Shown in pieces: positions 1 through 10,697 of a stretch of 11,542 bases of DNA. The notes beneath the pieces are model-generated. The model saw only the letters and a list, made by a program, of their open reading frames with translations, ran no database searches and had not been told where the DNA came from. Made by a program: the position numbers and the translations under genes. This DNA comes from an uncultured Alistipes sp. Lineage in GTDB: Bacteria; Bacteroidota; Bacteroidia; Bacteroidales; Rikenellaceae. The stretch lies in assembly GCA_905213895.1 (NCBI GenBank), contig CAJMKE010000027.1, positions 1-11,542 of the forward strand, in the 5' to 3' direction. Numbering within the stretch: position 1 is the first letter of the stretch; each line of letters begins with the position of its first letter.

Positions 1-54
1 GCGGGGAGAGCAAGGCAAGCGGGGAGAGCAAGGCAAGCGGGGAGAGCAAGGCAA
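1..54. repeat. 18-bp tandem repeat, three perfect copies
   Basis: The unit GCGGGGAGAGCAAGGCAA occurs three times without a mismatch (1-18, 19-36, 37-54). The plus strand is almost all purine. The first copy begins exactly at the window edge, so the array may extend to the left. It lies beyond the rpoC terminator and runs almost directly into a second array of a different unit. Its role is unknown; it could be an intergenic minisatellite or the repetitive tail of a converging gene. Confidence 0.95.
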
Positions 55-55
55 G

Positions 56-82
56 GGACTTTAAGGACTTTAAGGACTTTAA
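56..82. repeat. 9-bp tandem repeat, three perfect copies
   Basis: The unit GGACTTTAA is repeated three times (56-64, 65-73, 74-82), with a further GG at 83-84 starting a fourth copy. One base separates it from the 18-bp array. Its unit is exactly half as long as the neighbouring one, but the sequences are unrelated. No inverted repeat or transposon end is visible around it. It may be an intergenic minisatellite; function unknown. Confidence 0.95.
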
Positions 83-120
83 GGTCGTGGGGAGGAGCGG
101 CGGAGGCTGTGTACAGTAGC

Positions 121-151
121 AAAAAAAGCCACGGATATTCTCCGTGGCTTT
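121..151 (-). terminator. Rho-independent terminator of the rpoBC operon
   Basis: Read on the minus strand, an 11-bp perfect stem (arms 141-151 and 125-135 on the plus strand, core AGCCACGG/CCGTGGCT) closes a 5-nt loop and runs into seven T residues (127-121). It starts about 20 bases after the rpoC stop codon, which fits intrinsic termination of the operon. On the plus strand the stem is followed by only three T residues, so it would be a weak terminator for anything converging from the left. Confidence 0.93.
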
Positions 152-171
152 CAAACGATATTGCAAGTTCG

Positions 172-4428
<4,257 letters not shown>

Positions 4429-4468
4429 AATATTTATACAGTTTTTCTATTTTATACCTACAATTACA

Positions 4469-7400
4469 CTATTCGAGTTTGACCGAGAGTGCCAGACCGC
4501 GCAACTCGTGCAACAGCACGTTCATTGCCTCCGGAATGCCCGGTTTCGGCAGGTTGTCGCCCTTGACGATAGCCTCGTAGACCTTGGCACGACCGGTAAC
4601 GTCGTCGGACTTGATAGTCAGAATCTCCTGCAAGATGTTGGCTGCGCCGAATCCTTCGAGCGCCCAGACCTCCATCTCACCGAAACGCTGACCTCCGAAC
4701 TGCGCCTTACCGCCGAGCGGCTGCTGCGTGATGAGCGAGTAAGGACCAATCGAACGGGCGTGCATCTTGTCGTCAATCATGTGTCCGAGTTTGAGCATGT
4801 AGATGACGCCGACCGTAGCAGGCTGGTCGAAGCGTTCGCCCGTACCTCCGTCGTAGAGGTAGGTGCGTCCGCTGCGCGGAACGCCCGCCTTTGCGGTGTA
4901 TTCGTTGATTTGGTCGAGCGAAGCACCGTCGAAAATCGGGGTGGCGAATTTCAGACCGAGTTCGCGACCCGCCCAGCCGAGGACGGTCTCGTAAATCTGT
5001 CCGAGGTTCATTCGCGAAGGCACACCCAGCGGGTTCAGGCAGATATCGACTATCGTACCGTCTTCGAGGAACGGCATGTCCTCGTCGCGGACGATTTTGG
5101 CAACGATACCCTTGTTACCGTGACGACCCGCCATCTTGTCGCCGACCTTCAACTTACGTTTCTTGGCGATATAGACCTTAGCCATCTGGATAACGCCCGT
5201 CTGCGGAAGTTCGTCGCCGTTGGTGAGGTTGTACTTCTCGCGCTTGATGTTGGCGTCCGCCTTCTTGACCTCAATCGTATAGTTGTTTACGGTACGCTCG
5301 ATAAGTTCGTTGAGATGAGCGTCCGTAGTCCAGTTGCAGGTACCCAGATTGAGGTAGCCCACCGCGATTCCGCTCTTCTCGTCGATAGTCTTGCGGGAGA
5401 TTTCGTCGAGCATCTTCTGCGAGAACTTGGCTCCCGAGCCGTAGAGTTCCACACCGAAATAGTCCTTGATGCCGATAGTGGTCTTGCCCTGAACGAGAGA
5501 CCAGAGTTTCGACACGAGAGTCTTGGTGAGGACGTTCACCTCGTCGGCGAACTTGGCGTCGAGTTTGTCGAGTTGTACCTTCTCGGCATTGCGTCCCTTC
5601 TTGTCCACCTTGCCGGCGCGGCTGTACAGTTTCGTATCGATGACGACACCGTGCAGCGACGGCTGAGCCTTCATCGAGGCATCCTTCACGTCGCCAGCCT
5701 TGTCGCCGAAGATGGCGCGCAGGAGTTTCTCCTCCGGCGAAGGGTCGCTCTCGCCCTTAGGGGTAATCTTACCGATAAGTATATCGCCCGGATGAACGTT
5801 CGCTCCGATACGGATGATACCGTTGGCATCCAAATCCTTGGTCGCATCCTCGCTGACGTTCGGAATATCGGACGTGAGTTCCTCGACACCGCGCTTGGTG
5901 TCGCGCACCTCCATTATATATTCGTCCACGTGAACCGACGTGAAGATGTCCTCACGCTGGATACGTTCCGAAATCACGATTGCATCCTCGAAGTTGTAAC
6001 CCTTCCACGGCATGAACGCCACTTTCAGGTTGCGTCCGAGTGCGAGTTCGCCGCCCTGCGTCGAATAGCCCTCGGTGAGGATTTGTCCCGCCTCCACGCG
6101 GTCGCCAGTCAGAACGACTGGTTTCAGCGTAACCGACGTATTCTGGTTGGTGCGGCGGTAGCGAGGCAGTTCGTAAACCGTAACCTCCGGTTCGAACGAG
6201 CATGTAATCTCCTCCGGAGTGCGGTCGTACTTGATTTTGATTTGCGTCGCATCGGCGAACACGACCTCTCCGGCACCCTTGGCTACAATCTGTATGCGGC
6301 TGTCGGAAATCATGTCCTTCTCGATACCCGTACCCACGATAGGCGATTCGCACGTGATGAGCGGCACCGCCTGGCGCATCATGTTCGAACCCATCAGCGC
6401 ACGGTTGGCATCGTCATGCTCCAAGAACGGAATGAGGCTCGCCGCGATAGATGCAATCTGGTTCGGCGCGACGTCCATCAACTGTACGTCGGTATCGCGG
6501 ACGACAGGGAAGTCCGCACCCTCGCGCGCCTTGATACGGTCGGGTTGCAGGAAGTGTCCTTCGTCGTCGAGCGGAACGTTCGACTGTGCGACGATTTTGC
6601 CCTCCTCCTCTTCTGCCGAGTAATATTTGATATGCGAGTTGTCCAAATCGACCTTTCCGTCGGTAACGGTACGGTACGGGGTCTCGATGAATCCCATATC
6701 CGAAATCTTCGCATAGACGCAGAGCGACGAAATCAGACCGATGTTAGGACCTTCCGGCGACTCGATAGGGCAAAGACGACCGTAGTGAGTGTAGTGTACG
6801 TCTCGCACCTCGAAACCTGCACGGTCGCGCGACAGACCGCCCGGACCGAGTGCCGACAGACGGCGTTTGTGCGTGATTTCCGCCAGCGGGTTTATCTGGT
6901 CCATGAACTGCGACAACTGGCTCGTGCCGAAGAACGAATTGATGACGCTCGACAGCGTCTTCGCGTTAATCAGGTCTACCGGTGTGAACACCTCGTTGTC
7001 GCGGACATTCATCCGCTCGCGAATCGTCCGTGCCATGCGCACGAAGCCTACCGAGAACTGGTTCGACAACTGCTCGCCCACCGTTCTTACGCGACGGTTC
7101 GACAGGTGGTCGATATCGTCGAGTTCGGCGCGGGAGTTGATGAGTTGAATCAGGTACTTGATAATCGCTATGATGTCTTCGCGGGTAAGGGTACGGGTTG
7201 CAGGGTCGATGCCCAGACCGAGTTTCTTGTTGATGCGGAAACGACCTACGTCGCCCAAATCGTAACGCTTGTCCGAGAAGAAAAGTTTGTCGATGACGTC
7301 GCGTGCCGTAGCGTCGTCCGGTGCTTCCGATGCACGCAACTGGCGATAGATGTAACGGACGGCATCGACCTCCGAGTTACACGTATCTTTCTGTAAAGTA

Positions 7401-8329
7401 TTGTATATGATTGAGAAATCGACGCCCGACGGATTCTCCTTGTGGAGGATAATCGTCTTGACGCCGCTTTCGATGATGGCGTCGATATGCTCTTCCGAAA
7501 GGACGGTCTCGCGGTCTACGATAACGCTGTTACGCTCAATCGAAACCACCTCGCCGGTATCCTCGTCCACGAAGTCCTCGACCCATGTTTGGAGGACACG
7601 CGCGGCGAGTTTGCGACCCACCGATTTTTTGAGATTGGTTTTGGTAACCTTCACCTCGTCGGCGAGGTCGAATATATCGAGAATCTGCTGGTCGGTCTCA
7701 TAACCGATGGCACGCAGCAATGTGGTAACCGGCAACTTCTTCTTACGGTCGATGTAGGCATACATCACATTGTTGATGTCCGTCGCGAACTCTATCCACG
7801 AACCCTTGAACGGGATGATACGTGCCGAATAGAGTTTCGTTCCGTTGGTATGCATGCTCTGACCGAAGAACACGCCCGGCGAACGGTGCAACTGCGAAAC
7901 GATTACGCGCTCCGCGCCGTTGATGACGAAAGTACCGCGTTCCGTCATGTAAGGAATCGTTCCGAAATAGACGTCCTGAACGACTACACCGAAATCCTCA
8001 TGTTCGTCGTCGGTGCAATATAGTTTTAACTTCGCTTTGAGAGGCACGCTGTAAGTCAGACCGCGCTCCAAACACTCCTCGATAGTGTAGCGGGGAGGGT
8101 CGATATAGTAATCGAGAAATTCCAGTACGAAGTTGTTTCTTGTATCGGTAATCGGGAAGTTCTCCTGAAACACCCTGTAAAGACCCTCGTTCTTGCGGTT
8201 CTCCGCCGTGGTGTCCATCTGGAAGAAATCCCTGAATGATTTGAGTTGTACCTCTAACAGGTCGGGGTAAGGCACTCTGTTCTTGACCGTAGAGAAACTG
8301 ATTCTTGGTTGTTGTGTTGTATTGGACAT
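4469..8329 (-). CDS. rpoB: DNA-directed RNA polymerase subunit beta (RpoB)
   Basis: This is the second large subunit of RNA polymerase, 1286 residues and complete. It forms the wall, fork loop, flap and rifampicin pocket. The rifampicin region is at about 468-499. Residues matching E. coli Gln513, Asp516, His526, Arg529, Ser531 and Leu533 are all wild type (Gln474, Asp477, His487, Arg490, Ser492, Leu494). The site of E. coli Asn518 is Ile479, encoded by ATA. The flap region contains KITPKGESDPSPEEKLLRAI at 854-873. The active-site motif GDKMAGRHGNKG is at 1063-1074, with Lys1065 and Lys1073 near the catalytic centre. The C-terminus, GGKAQFGGQRFGEMEVWALE (1206-1225), clamps onto beta'. The start at 8329 gives the usual N-terminus MSNTTQQPRISF and follows A-rich sequence without a Shine-Dalgarno. 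The stop is TAG. It lies downstream of a 243-bp spacer and 40 bp ahead of rpoC. Confidence 0.99.
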   Translation of the reverse strand: MSNTTQQPRISFSTVKNRVPYPDLLEVQLKSFRDFFQMDTTAENRKNEGLYRVFQENFPITDTRNNFVLEFLDYYIDPPRYTIEECLERGLTYSVPLKAKLKLYCTDDEHEDFGVVVQDVYFGTIPYMTERGTFVINGAERVIVSQLHRSPGVFFGQSMHTNGTKLYSARIIPFKGSWIEFATDINNVMYAYIDRKKKLPVTTLLRAIGYETDQQILDIFDLADEVKVTKTNLKKSVGRKLAARVLQTWVEDFVDEDTGEVVSIERNSVIVDRETVLSEEHIDAIIESGVKTIILHKENPSGVDFSIIYNTLQKDTCNSEVDAVRYIYRQLRASEAPDDATARDVIDKLFFSDKRYDLGDVGRFRINKKLGLGIDPATRTLTREDIIAIIKYLIQLINSRAELDDIDHLSNRRVRTVGEQLSNQFSVGFVRMARTIRERMNVRDNEVFTPVDLINAKTLSSVINSFFGTSQLSQFMDQINPLAEITHKRRLSALGPGGLSRDRAGFEVRDVHYTHYGRLCPIESPEGPNIGLISSLCVYAKISDMGFIETPYRTVTDGKVDLDNSHIKYYSAEEEEGKIVAQSNVPLDDEGHFLQPDRIKAREGADFPVVRDTDVQLMDVAPNQIASIAASLIPFLEHDDANRALMGSNMMRQAVPLITCESPIVGTGIEKDMISDSRIQIVAKGAGEVVFADATQIKIKYDRTPEEITCSFEPEVTVYELPRYRRTNQNTSVTLKPVVLTGDRVEAGQILTEGYSTQGGELALGRNLKVAFMPWKGYNFEDAIVISERIQREDIFTSVHVDEYIMEVRDTKRGVEELTSDIPNVSEDATKDLDANGIIRIGANVHPGDILIGKITPKGESDPSPEEKLLRAIFGDKAGDVKDASMKAQPSLHGVVIDTKLYSRAGKVDKKGRNAEKVQLDKLDAKFADEVNVLTKTLVSKLWSLVQGKTTIGIKDYFGVELYGSGAKFSQKMLDEISRKTIDEKSGIAVGYLNLGTCNWTTDAHLNELIERTVNNYTIEVKKADANIKREKYNLTNGDELPQTGVIQMAKVYIAKKRKLKVGDKMAGRHGNKGIVAKIVRDEDMPFLEDGTIVDICLNPLGVPSRMNLGQIYETVLGWAGRELGLKFATPIFDGASLDQINEYTAKAGVPRSGRTYLYDGGTGERFDQPATVGVIYMLKLGHMIDDKMHARSIGPYSLITQQPLGGKAQFGGQRFGEMEVWALEGFGAANILQEILTIKSDDVTGRAKVYEAIVKGDNLPKPGIPEAMNVLLHELRGLALSVKLE

Positions 8330-8332
8330 GCT

Positions 8333-8365
8333 CTAATCCATTTGTTTTTTCGTATGAGTACTCAT
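8333..8365 (-). other. Possible 10-codon leader reading frame before rpoB
   Basis: An ATG at 8365 opens a frame reading MSTHTKKQMD and ending in TAG at 8335-8333, three bases before the rpoB ATG and in the same frame as rpoB. No Shine-Dalgarno precedes it. The first four codons form a perfect 12-bp palindrome (8354-8365). It may be chance, or it may couple or modulate rpoB initiation. It is too short to support a protein function. Confidence 0.2.
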
Positions 8366-8508
8366 TGGGGAAAAACAACCCCGTGGCAGGTCTTCACTTT
8401 CCTGCCGAATGCCCTCAGCGTAAATATGTTACACTCCGAGAGCATCCAATATTCCAAGAACCGGACACAGCACAATCGGCACTTCCGATCCTTAGACCAC
8501 AAAAGGCA

Positions 8509-8537
8509 TAGTGCTTACACTGCAGTCGTAAGCACTA
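8509..8537 (-). promoter_or_regulatory. 10-bp stem-loop after rplL
   Basis: TAGTGCTTAC (8509-8518) and GTAAGCACTA (8528-8537) are perfect inverted repeats around a 9-base loop. Two more pairs can form inside the loop around TGCA if one base is bulged. On the minus strand the stem is followed, after ATGCC, by only four T residues. It could therefore be a leaky terminator (attenuator) or an RNase cleavage site, but it is not a canonical strong terminator. It stands about 35 bases past the rplL stop. Confidence 0.6.
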
Positions 8538-8572
8538 CACCTGAGATGTCGGGTTTAGCCGAATAACCGAAA

Positions 8573-8947
8573 TTATTTGAGCTCAACCTCTGCACCAGCC
8601 TCTTCCAAAGAAGCCTTGATAGACTCAGCCTCTTCCTTGGAAACGCCCTCTTTAACGGCCTTAGGAGCACCATCAACCAAAGCCTTGGCATCGCCGAGCG
8701 AAAGACCGGCAACGTCCTTAACGACCTTGATTACCTGCAATTTTGCCTGACCTGCGCTCTTCAAGATTACGTCGAAAGTCGATTTCTCAGCAGCCGCTTC
8801 GCCCGCAGCAGCAGGTGCAGCAGCAACAGCAACAGCTGCAGCAGCCGGCTCGATACCATACTCTTCTTTGAGGATAGTAGCCAATTCGTTTACTTCCTTA
8901 ACTGTCAAATTTACCAATTCTTCAGCCAGTTTCTTTACATCTGCCAT
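8573..8947 (-). CDS. rplL: 50S ribosomal protein L7/L12 (bL12)
   Basis: This is the multicopy stalk protein that recruits and activates the GTPase factors EF-Tu, EF-G, IF2 and RF3 on the ribosome. At 124 residues it has the family's normal length. The N-terminal dimerisation helices (about 1-32) bind L10, an Ala-rich flexible hinge spans about 33-54, and the globular factor-binding domain runs from about 55 to 124. That domain starts KSTFDVILKSAGQAKLQVIK and contains the conserved GLSLGDAKALVDGAPK. The ATG at 8947 is preceded by 42 very AT-rich bases after rplJ, with no Shine-Dalgarno. That may give the efficient unstructured initiation needed to make several L12 per L10, but this is inference. 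The stop is TAA, and the structured rpoB spacer follows. Confidence 0.98.
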   Translation of the reverse strand: MADVKKLAEELVNLTVKEVNELATILKEEYGIEPAAAAVAVAAAPAAAGEAAAEKSTFDVILKSAGQAKLQVIKVVKDVAGLSLGDAKALVDGAPKAVKEGVSKEEAESIKASLEEAGAEVELK

Positions 8948-8989
8948 AGTTGTAATTTTCTTTATTAAATTTTGTTTTTAATTCGTTGA

Positions 8990-9514
8990 TTAGTTGTTTC
9001 TTTCTTCGAGAGTCTTTACGAGACCCGCGATTTTCTGACCTGCATTGGACTGCAATGCAGAGATAACATTCTTCGCAGGGGACTGCAAGAGCGAAACGAT
9101 GTCGCCGATGAGTTCCTCTCTGCTCTTGATGTTGCACAGAGTGTCCAACTGATTGTCGCCGATATAGAGGCAACCCTCCACGCTGGCGGCTTTCAGTATC
9201 GGTTTGTCGCAACTCTTGCGGAACTCCTTGATAAGCACCGCAGGGGCTTTGCCCGTAGTGGCGAACATTATCGAAGTAGGACCTTCCAGAACGTGCAGCA
9301 ATTCTGCATCAGCCTTCTCCACCTTTTCAAGTGCCTTGCCGAGCAACGTGTTCTTGACGACAACGAGTTTGATGTCGTTCTCGAAACACTTGCGACGCAA
9401 CGATGCGGTCTGCTCCGCATTCAGAGCCTCGATGTCGGTAAGGTAGAAATGAGGATACTCTCCGAGTTTGGCAGCGATGTTATCTATTACAAGCGCTTTT
9501 TCTTCCTTTGTCAT
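8990..9514 (-). CDS. rplJ: 50S ribosomal protein L10 (uL10)
   Basis: L10 anchors the L12 dimers to 23S rRNA at the base of the factor-binding stalk. It has 174 residues, close to the usual length. The N-terminal RNA-binding domain carries the conserved stretch LRRKCFENDIKLVVVKNTLL at 39-58 and EGPTSIMFA at 77-85. The C-terminal part (about 138-172) is the long helix that binds L12. The ATG at 9514 is fixed by a clear Shine-Dalgarno (core GGAGG, 9526-9522) seven bases upstream, the strongest in this window. It starts only 16 bases after the rplA stop, so translational coupling is likely. The gap is too short for the long structured leader through which L10-L12 represses its own mRNA in E. coli. 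Confidence 0.98.
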   Translation of the reverse strand: MTKEEKALVIDNIAAKLGEYPHFYLTDIEALNAEQTASLRRKCFENDIKLVVVKNTLLGKALEKVEKADAELLHVLEGPTSIMFATTGKAPAVLIKEFRKSCDKPILKAASVEGCLYIGDNQLDTLCNIKSREELIGDIVSLLQSPAKNVISALQSNAGQKIAGLVKTLEERNN

Positions 9515-9521
9515 CGTTTAT

Positions 9522-9526
9522 CCTCC
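9522..9526 (-). promoter_or_regulatory. Strong Shine-Dalgarno of rplJ
   Basis: On the minus strand the 16-base gap after the rplA stop reads TCAGGGAGGATAAACG, directly followed by the rplJ ATG. GGAGG is a full core complement to the 16S rRNA tail, with a 7-base spacer. secE and rplK have weaker AAGGA motifs 4 to 5 bases from their starts. nusG, rplA, rplL, rpoB and rpoC have none. Bacteroidota usually initiate without this pairing. Confidence 0.85.
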
Positions 9527-9530
9527 CTGA

Positions 9531-10229
9531 TTATTTGGTTTCTACTGATTTGGAATCGATTTGCAGACCCGGACTCATCGTGGTCGAGAGATAGATGCTC
9601 TTGACATAGGCACCTTTCGCTGCCGACGGTTTGAGTTTGATAATCATGCCGAGCACCTCTTTCGCATTGTCTACAATCTGCTCCGGAGTGAAGGAGATTT
9701 TACCGATAGAAGTGTGGATGATACCGAATTTGTCCACTTTGAAATCGATTTTACCTGCTTTGACTTCATTTACCGCTTTGCCGACCTCCATGGTAACCGT
9801 ACCCGTTTTAGGGTTCGGCATCAGACCGCGAGGTCCGAGGATACGACCCAAAGCACCGACCTTGCCCATCACGTTAGGGGTACAGATGATTACGTCTACA
9901 TCGGTCCATCCGGACTTGATTTTGTCTACGTATTCGTCCAAACCTACATAATCGGCACCTGCCGCCTGAGCCTCCGCCTCTTTCTCAGGAGTACACAGTA
10001 CGAGGACACGTACCGTCTTACCCGTTCCGTGAGGAAGAGTTACCACACCGCGGACCATCTGGTTGGCCTTGCGAGGGTCTACGCCCAAACGCACGTCGAT
10101 ATCCACCGAAGCATCGAATTTCGTAAAGGTAATTTCCTTCAGAAGAGCGGCAGCCTCACCGAGTTTGTAAGCCTTTTCCGGCTCAACCTTTGCGTAGGCA
10201 ATCTTTTGATTTTTTGTCAACTTACTCAT
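9531..10229 (-). CDS. rplA: 50S ribosomal protein L1 (uL1)
   Basis: L1 forms the mobile stalk of the 50S subunit beside the E site and helps release deacylated tRNA. In several bacteria it also represses the rplKA mRNA. The protein has 232 residues, the normal bacterial length. Recognisable segments are RLGVDPRKANQMVRG (47-61), the central signature GALGRILGPRGLMPNPKTGT (125-144), TSIGKISFTPEQIVDN (173-188) and the C-terminal SIYLSTTMSPGLQID (211-225). The start at 10229 lies 11 bases after the rplK stop and has no Shine-Dalgarno, so coupled translation from rplK is likely. rplJ follows after 16 bases. Confidence 0.98.
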   Translation of the reverse strand: MSKLTKNQKIAYAKVEPEKAYKLGEAAALLKEITFTKFDASVDIDVRLGVDPRKANQMVRGVVTLPHGTGKTVRVLVLCTPEKEAEAQAAGADYVGLDEYVDKIKSGWTDVDVIICTPNVMGKVGALGRILGPRGLMPNPKTGTVTMEVGKAVNEVKAGKIDFKVDKFGIIHTSIGKISFTPEQIVDNAKEVLGMIIKLKPSAAKGAYVKSIYLSTTMSPGLQIDSKSVETK

Positions 10230-10240
10230 TTCTGTTCAAA

Positions 10241-10681
10241 TTACATTTTAGGAAATTCTCCAACGACGTTGATACCCATACTGCGTGCAGTACCTGCCAC
10301 CATACGCATTGCAGCGTCGAGAGTGAAGCAATTCATGTCAGGCATCTTGTCCTTGGCAATCTCAGCGACCTGCTCCCACGTTACCTCACCGACTTTCGAA
10401 CGGTTAGGCTGTGCGGAACCCGACTTGATTTTTGCAGCCTCTTTCAACTGGATGGCTACCGGTGGCTGTTTTACAACGAAATCGAACGATTTATCGCTAT
10501 AAACAGTGATGATGACTGGAAGAACCTTTCCCGCCTTATCCTGAGTACGGGCATTGAATTGCTTGCAGAAGTCCATAATATTGACTCCCTTGGAACCCAA
10601 AGCCGGACCTACCGGAGGTGAAGGGTTGGCAGCACCACCTTTAATCTGCAATTTAATAAATGCAGCAACCTCTTTTGCCAT
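10241..10681 (-). CDS. rplK: 50S ribosomal protein L11 (uL11)
   Basis: L11 binds the GTPase-associated region of 23S rRNA at the stalk base. In bacteria it is required for RelA activation and for thiostrepton action. It has 146 residues. The N-terminal domain shows GAANPSPPVGPALGSKGVNI (16-35), with the proline pair (Pro22, Pro23) of the thiostrepton-contact helix. The C-terminal RNA-binding domain includes KIKSGSAQPNRSKVG (84-98) and ends with GTARSMGINVVGEFPKM. The ATG at 10681 is 16 bases after nusG and is preceded by AAGGA at 5-base spacing. rplA begins 11 bases later. No L1-operator-like structure was recognised at its start. Confidence 0.98.
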   Translation of the reverse strand: MAKEVAAFIKLQIKGGAANPSPPVGPALGSKGVNIMDFCKQFNARTQDKAGKVLPVIITVYSDKSFDFVVKQPPVAIQLKEAAKIKSGSAQPNRSKVGEVTWEQVAEIAKDKMPDMNCFTLDAAMRMVAGTARSMGINVVGEFPKM

Positions 10682-10697
10682 AATTTTCCTTGGTTTA

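Larger units (their letters stand above)
8330..8572 (-). promoter_or_regulatory. Structured rplL-rpoB spacer (candidate attenuator or processing leader)
   Basis: This is the only long untranslated gap in the operon: 243 bases from the rplL stop to the rpoB start. On the minus strand it holds several possible stem-loops: a bulged 6-bp stem just after rplL (8549-8570), a strong 10-bp stem (8509-8537), a 5-bp stem (8475-8489), two overlapping and mutually exclusive stems (8385-8406 and 8404-8419), and GGGG/CCCC around a T-rich loop (8367-8382). In E. coli the same position holds an attenuator and an RNase III site that lower rpoBC output relative to the ribosomal protein genes; a similar role here is inference. 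I find no match to the Bacteroides promoter (TTTG, then TAnnTTTG) with correct spacing. Confidence 0.5.

Noticed and set aside
1..92. A G-quadruplex in the purine-rich repeat strand
   Set aside because: The GGGG runs are separated by loops of about 14 bases or more, longer than in stable canonical quadruplexes.
8415..8460. A possible Bacteroides-type promoter before rpoB (TTGG, 19 bases, TATTTACG on the minus strand)
   Set aside because: Only four of the six fixed positions of TAnnTTTG match and the -33 element is poor. This is within chance in AT-mixed spacer DNA.
8495..8510. A TA...TTTG-like element at TATGCCTTTTG on the minus strand
   Set aside because: The spacing between TA and TTTG is five bases instead of two, and half of it lies in the stem-loop arm.
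9561..10502. A 313-codon plus-strand open frame opposite rplA and rplK
   Set aside because: It lies antisense to two intact ribosomal protein genes, is codon-aligned with rplA, and shows no recognisable domain.
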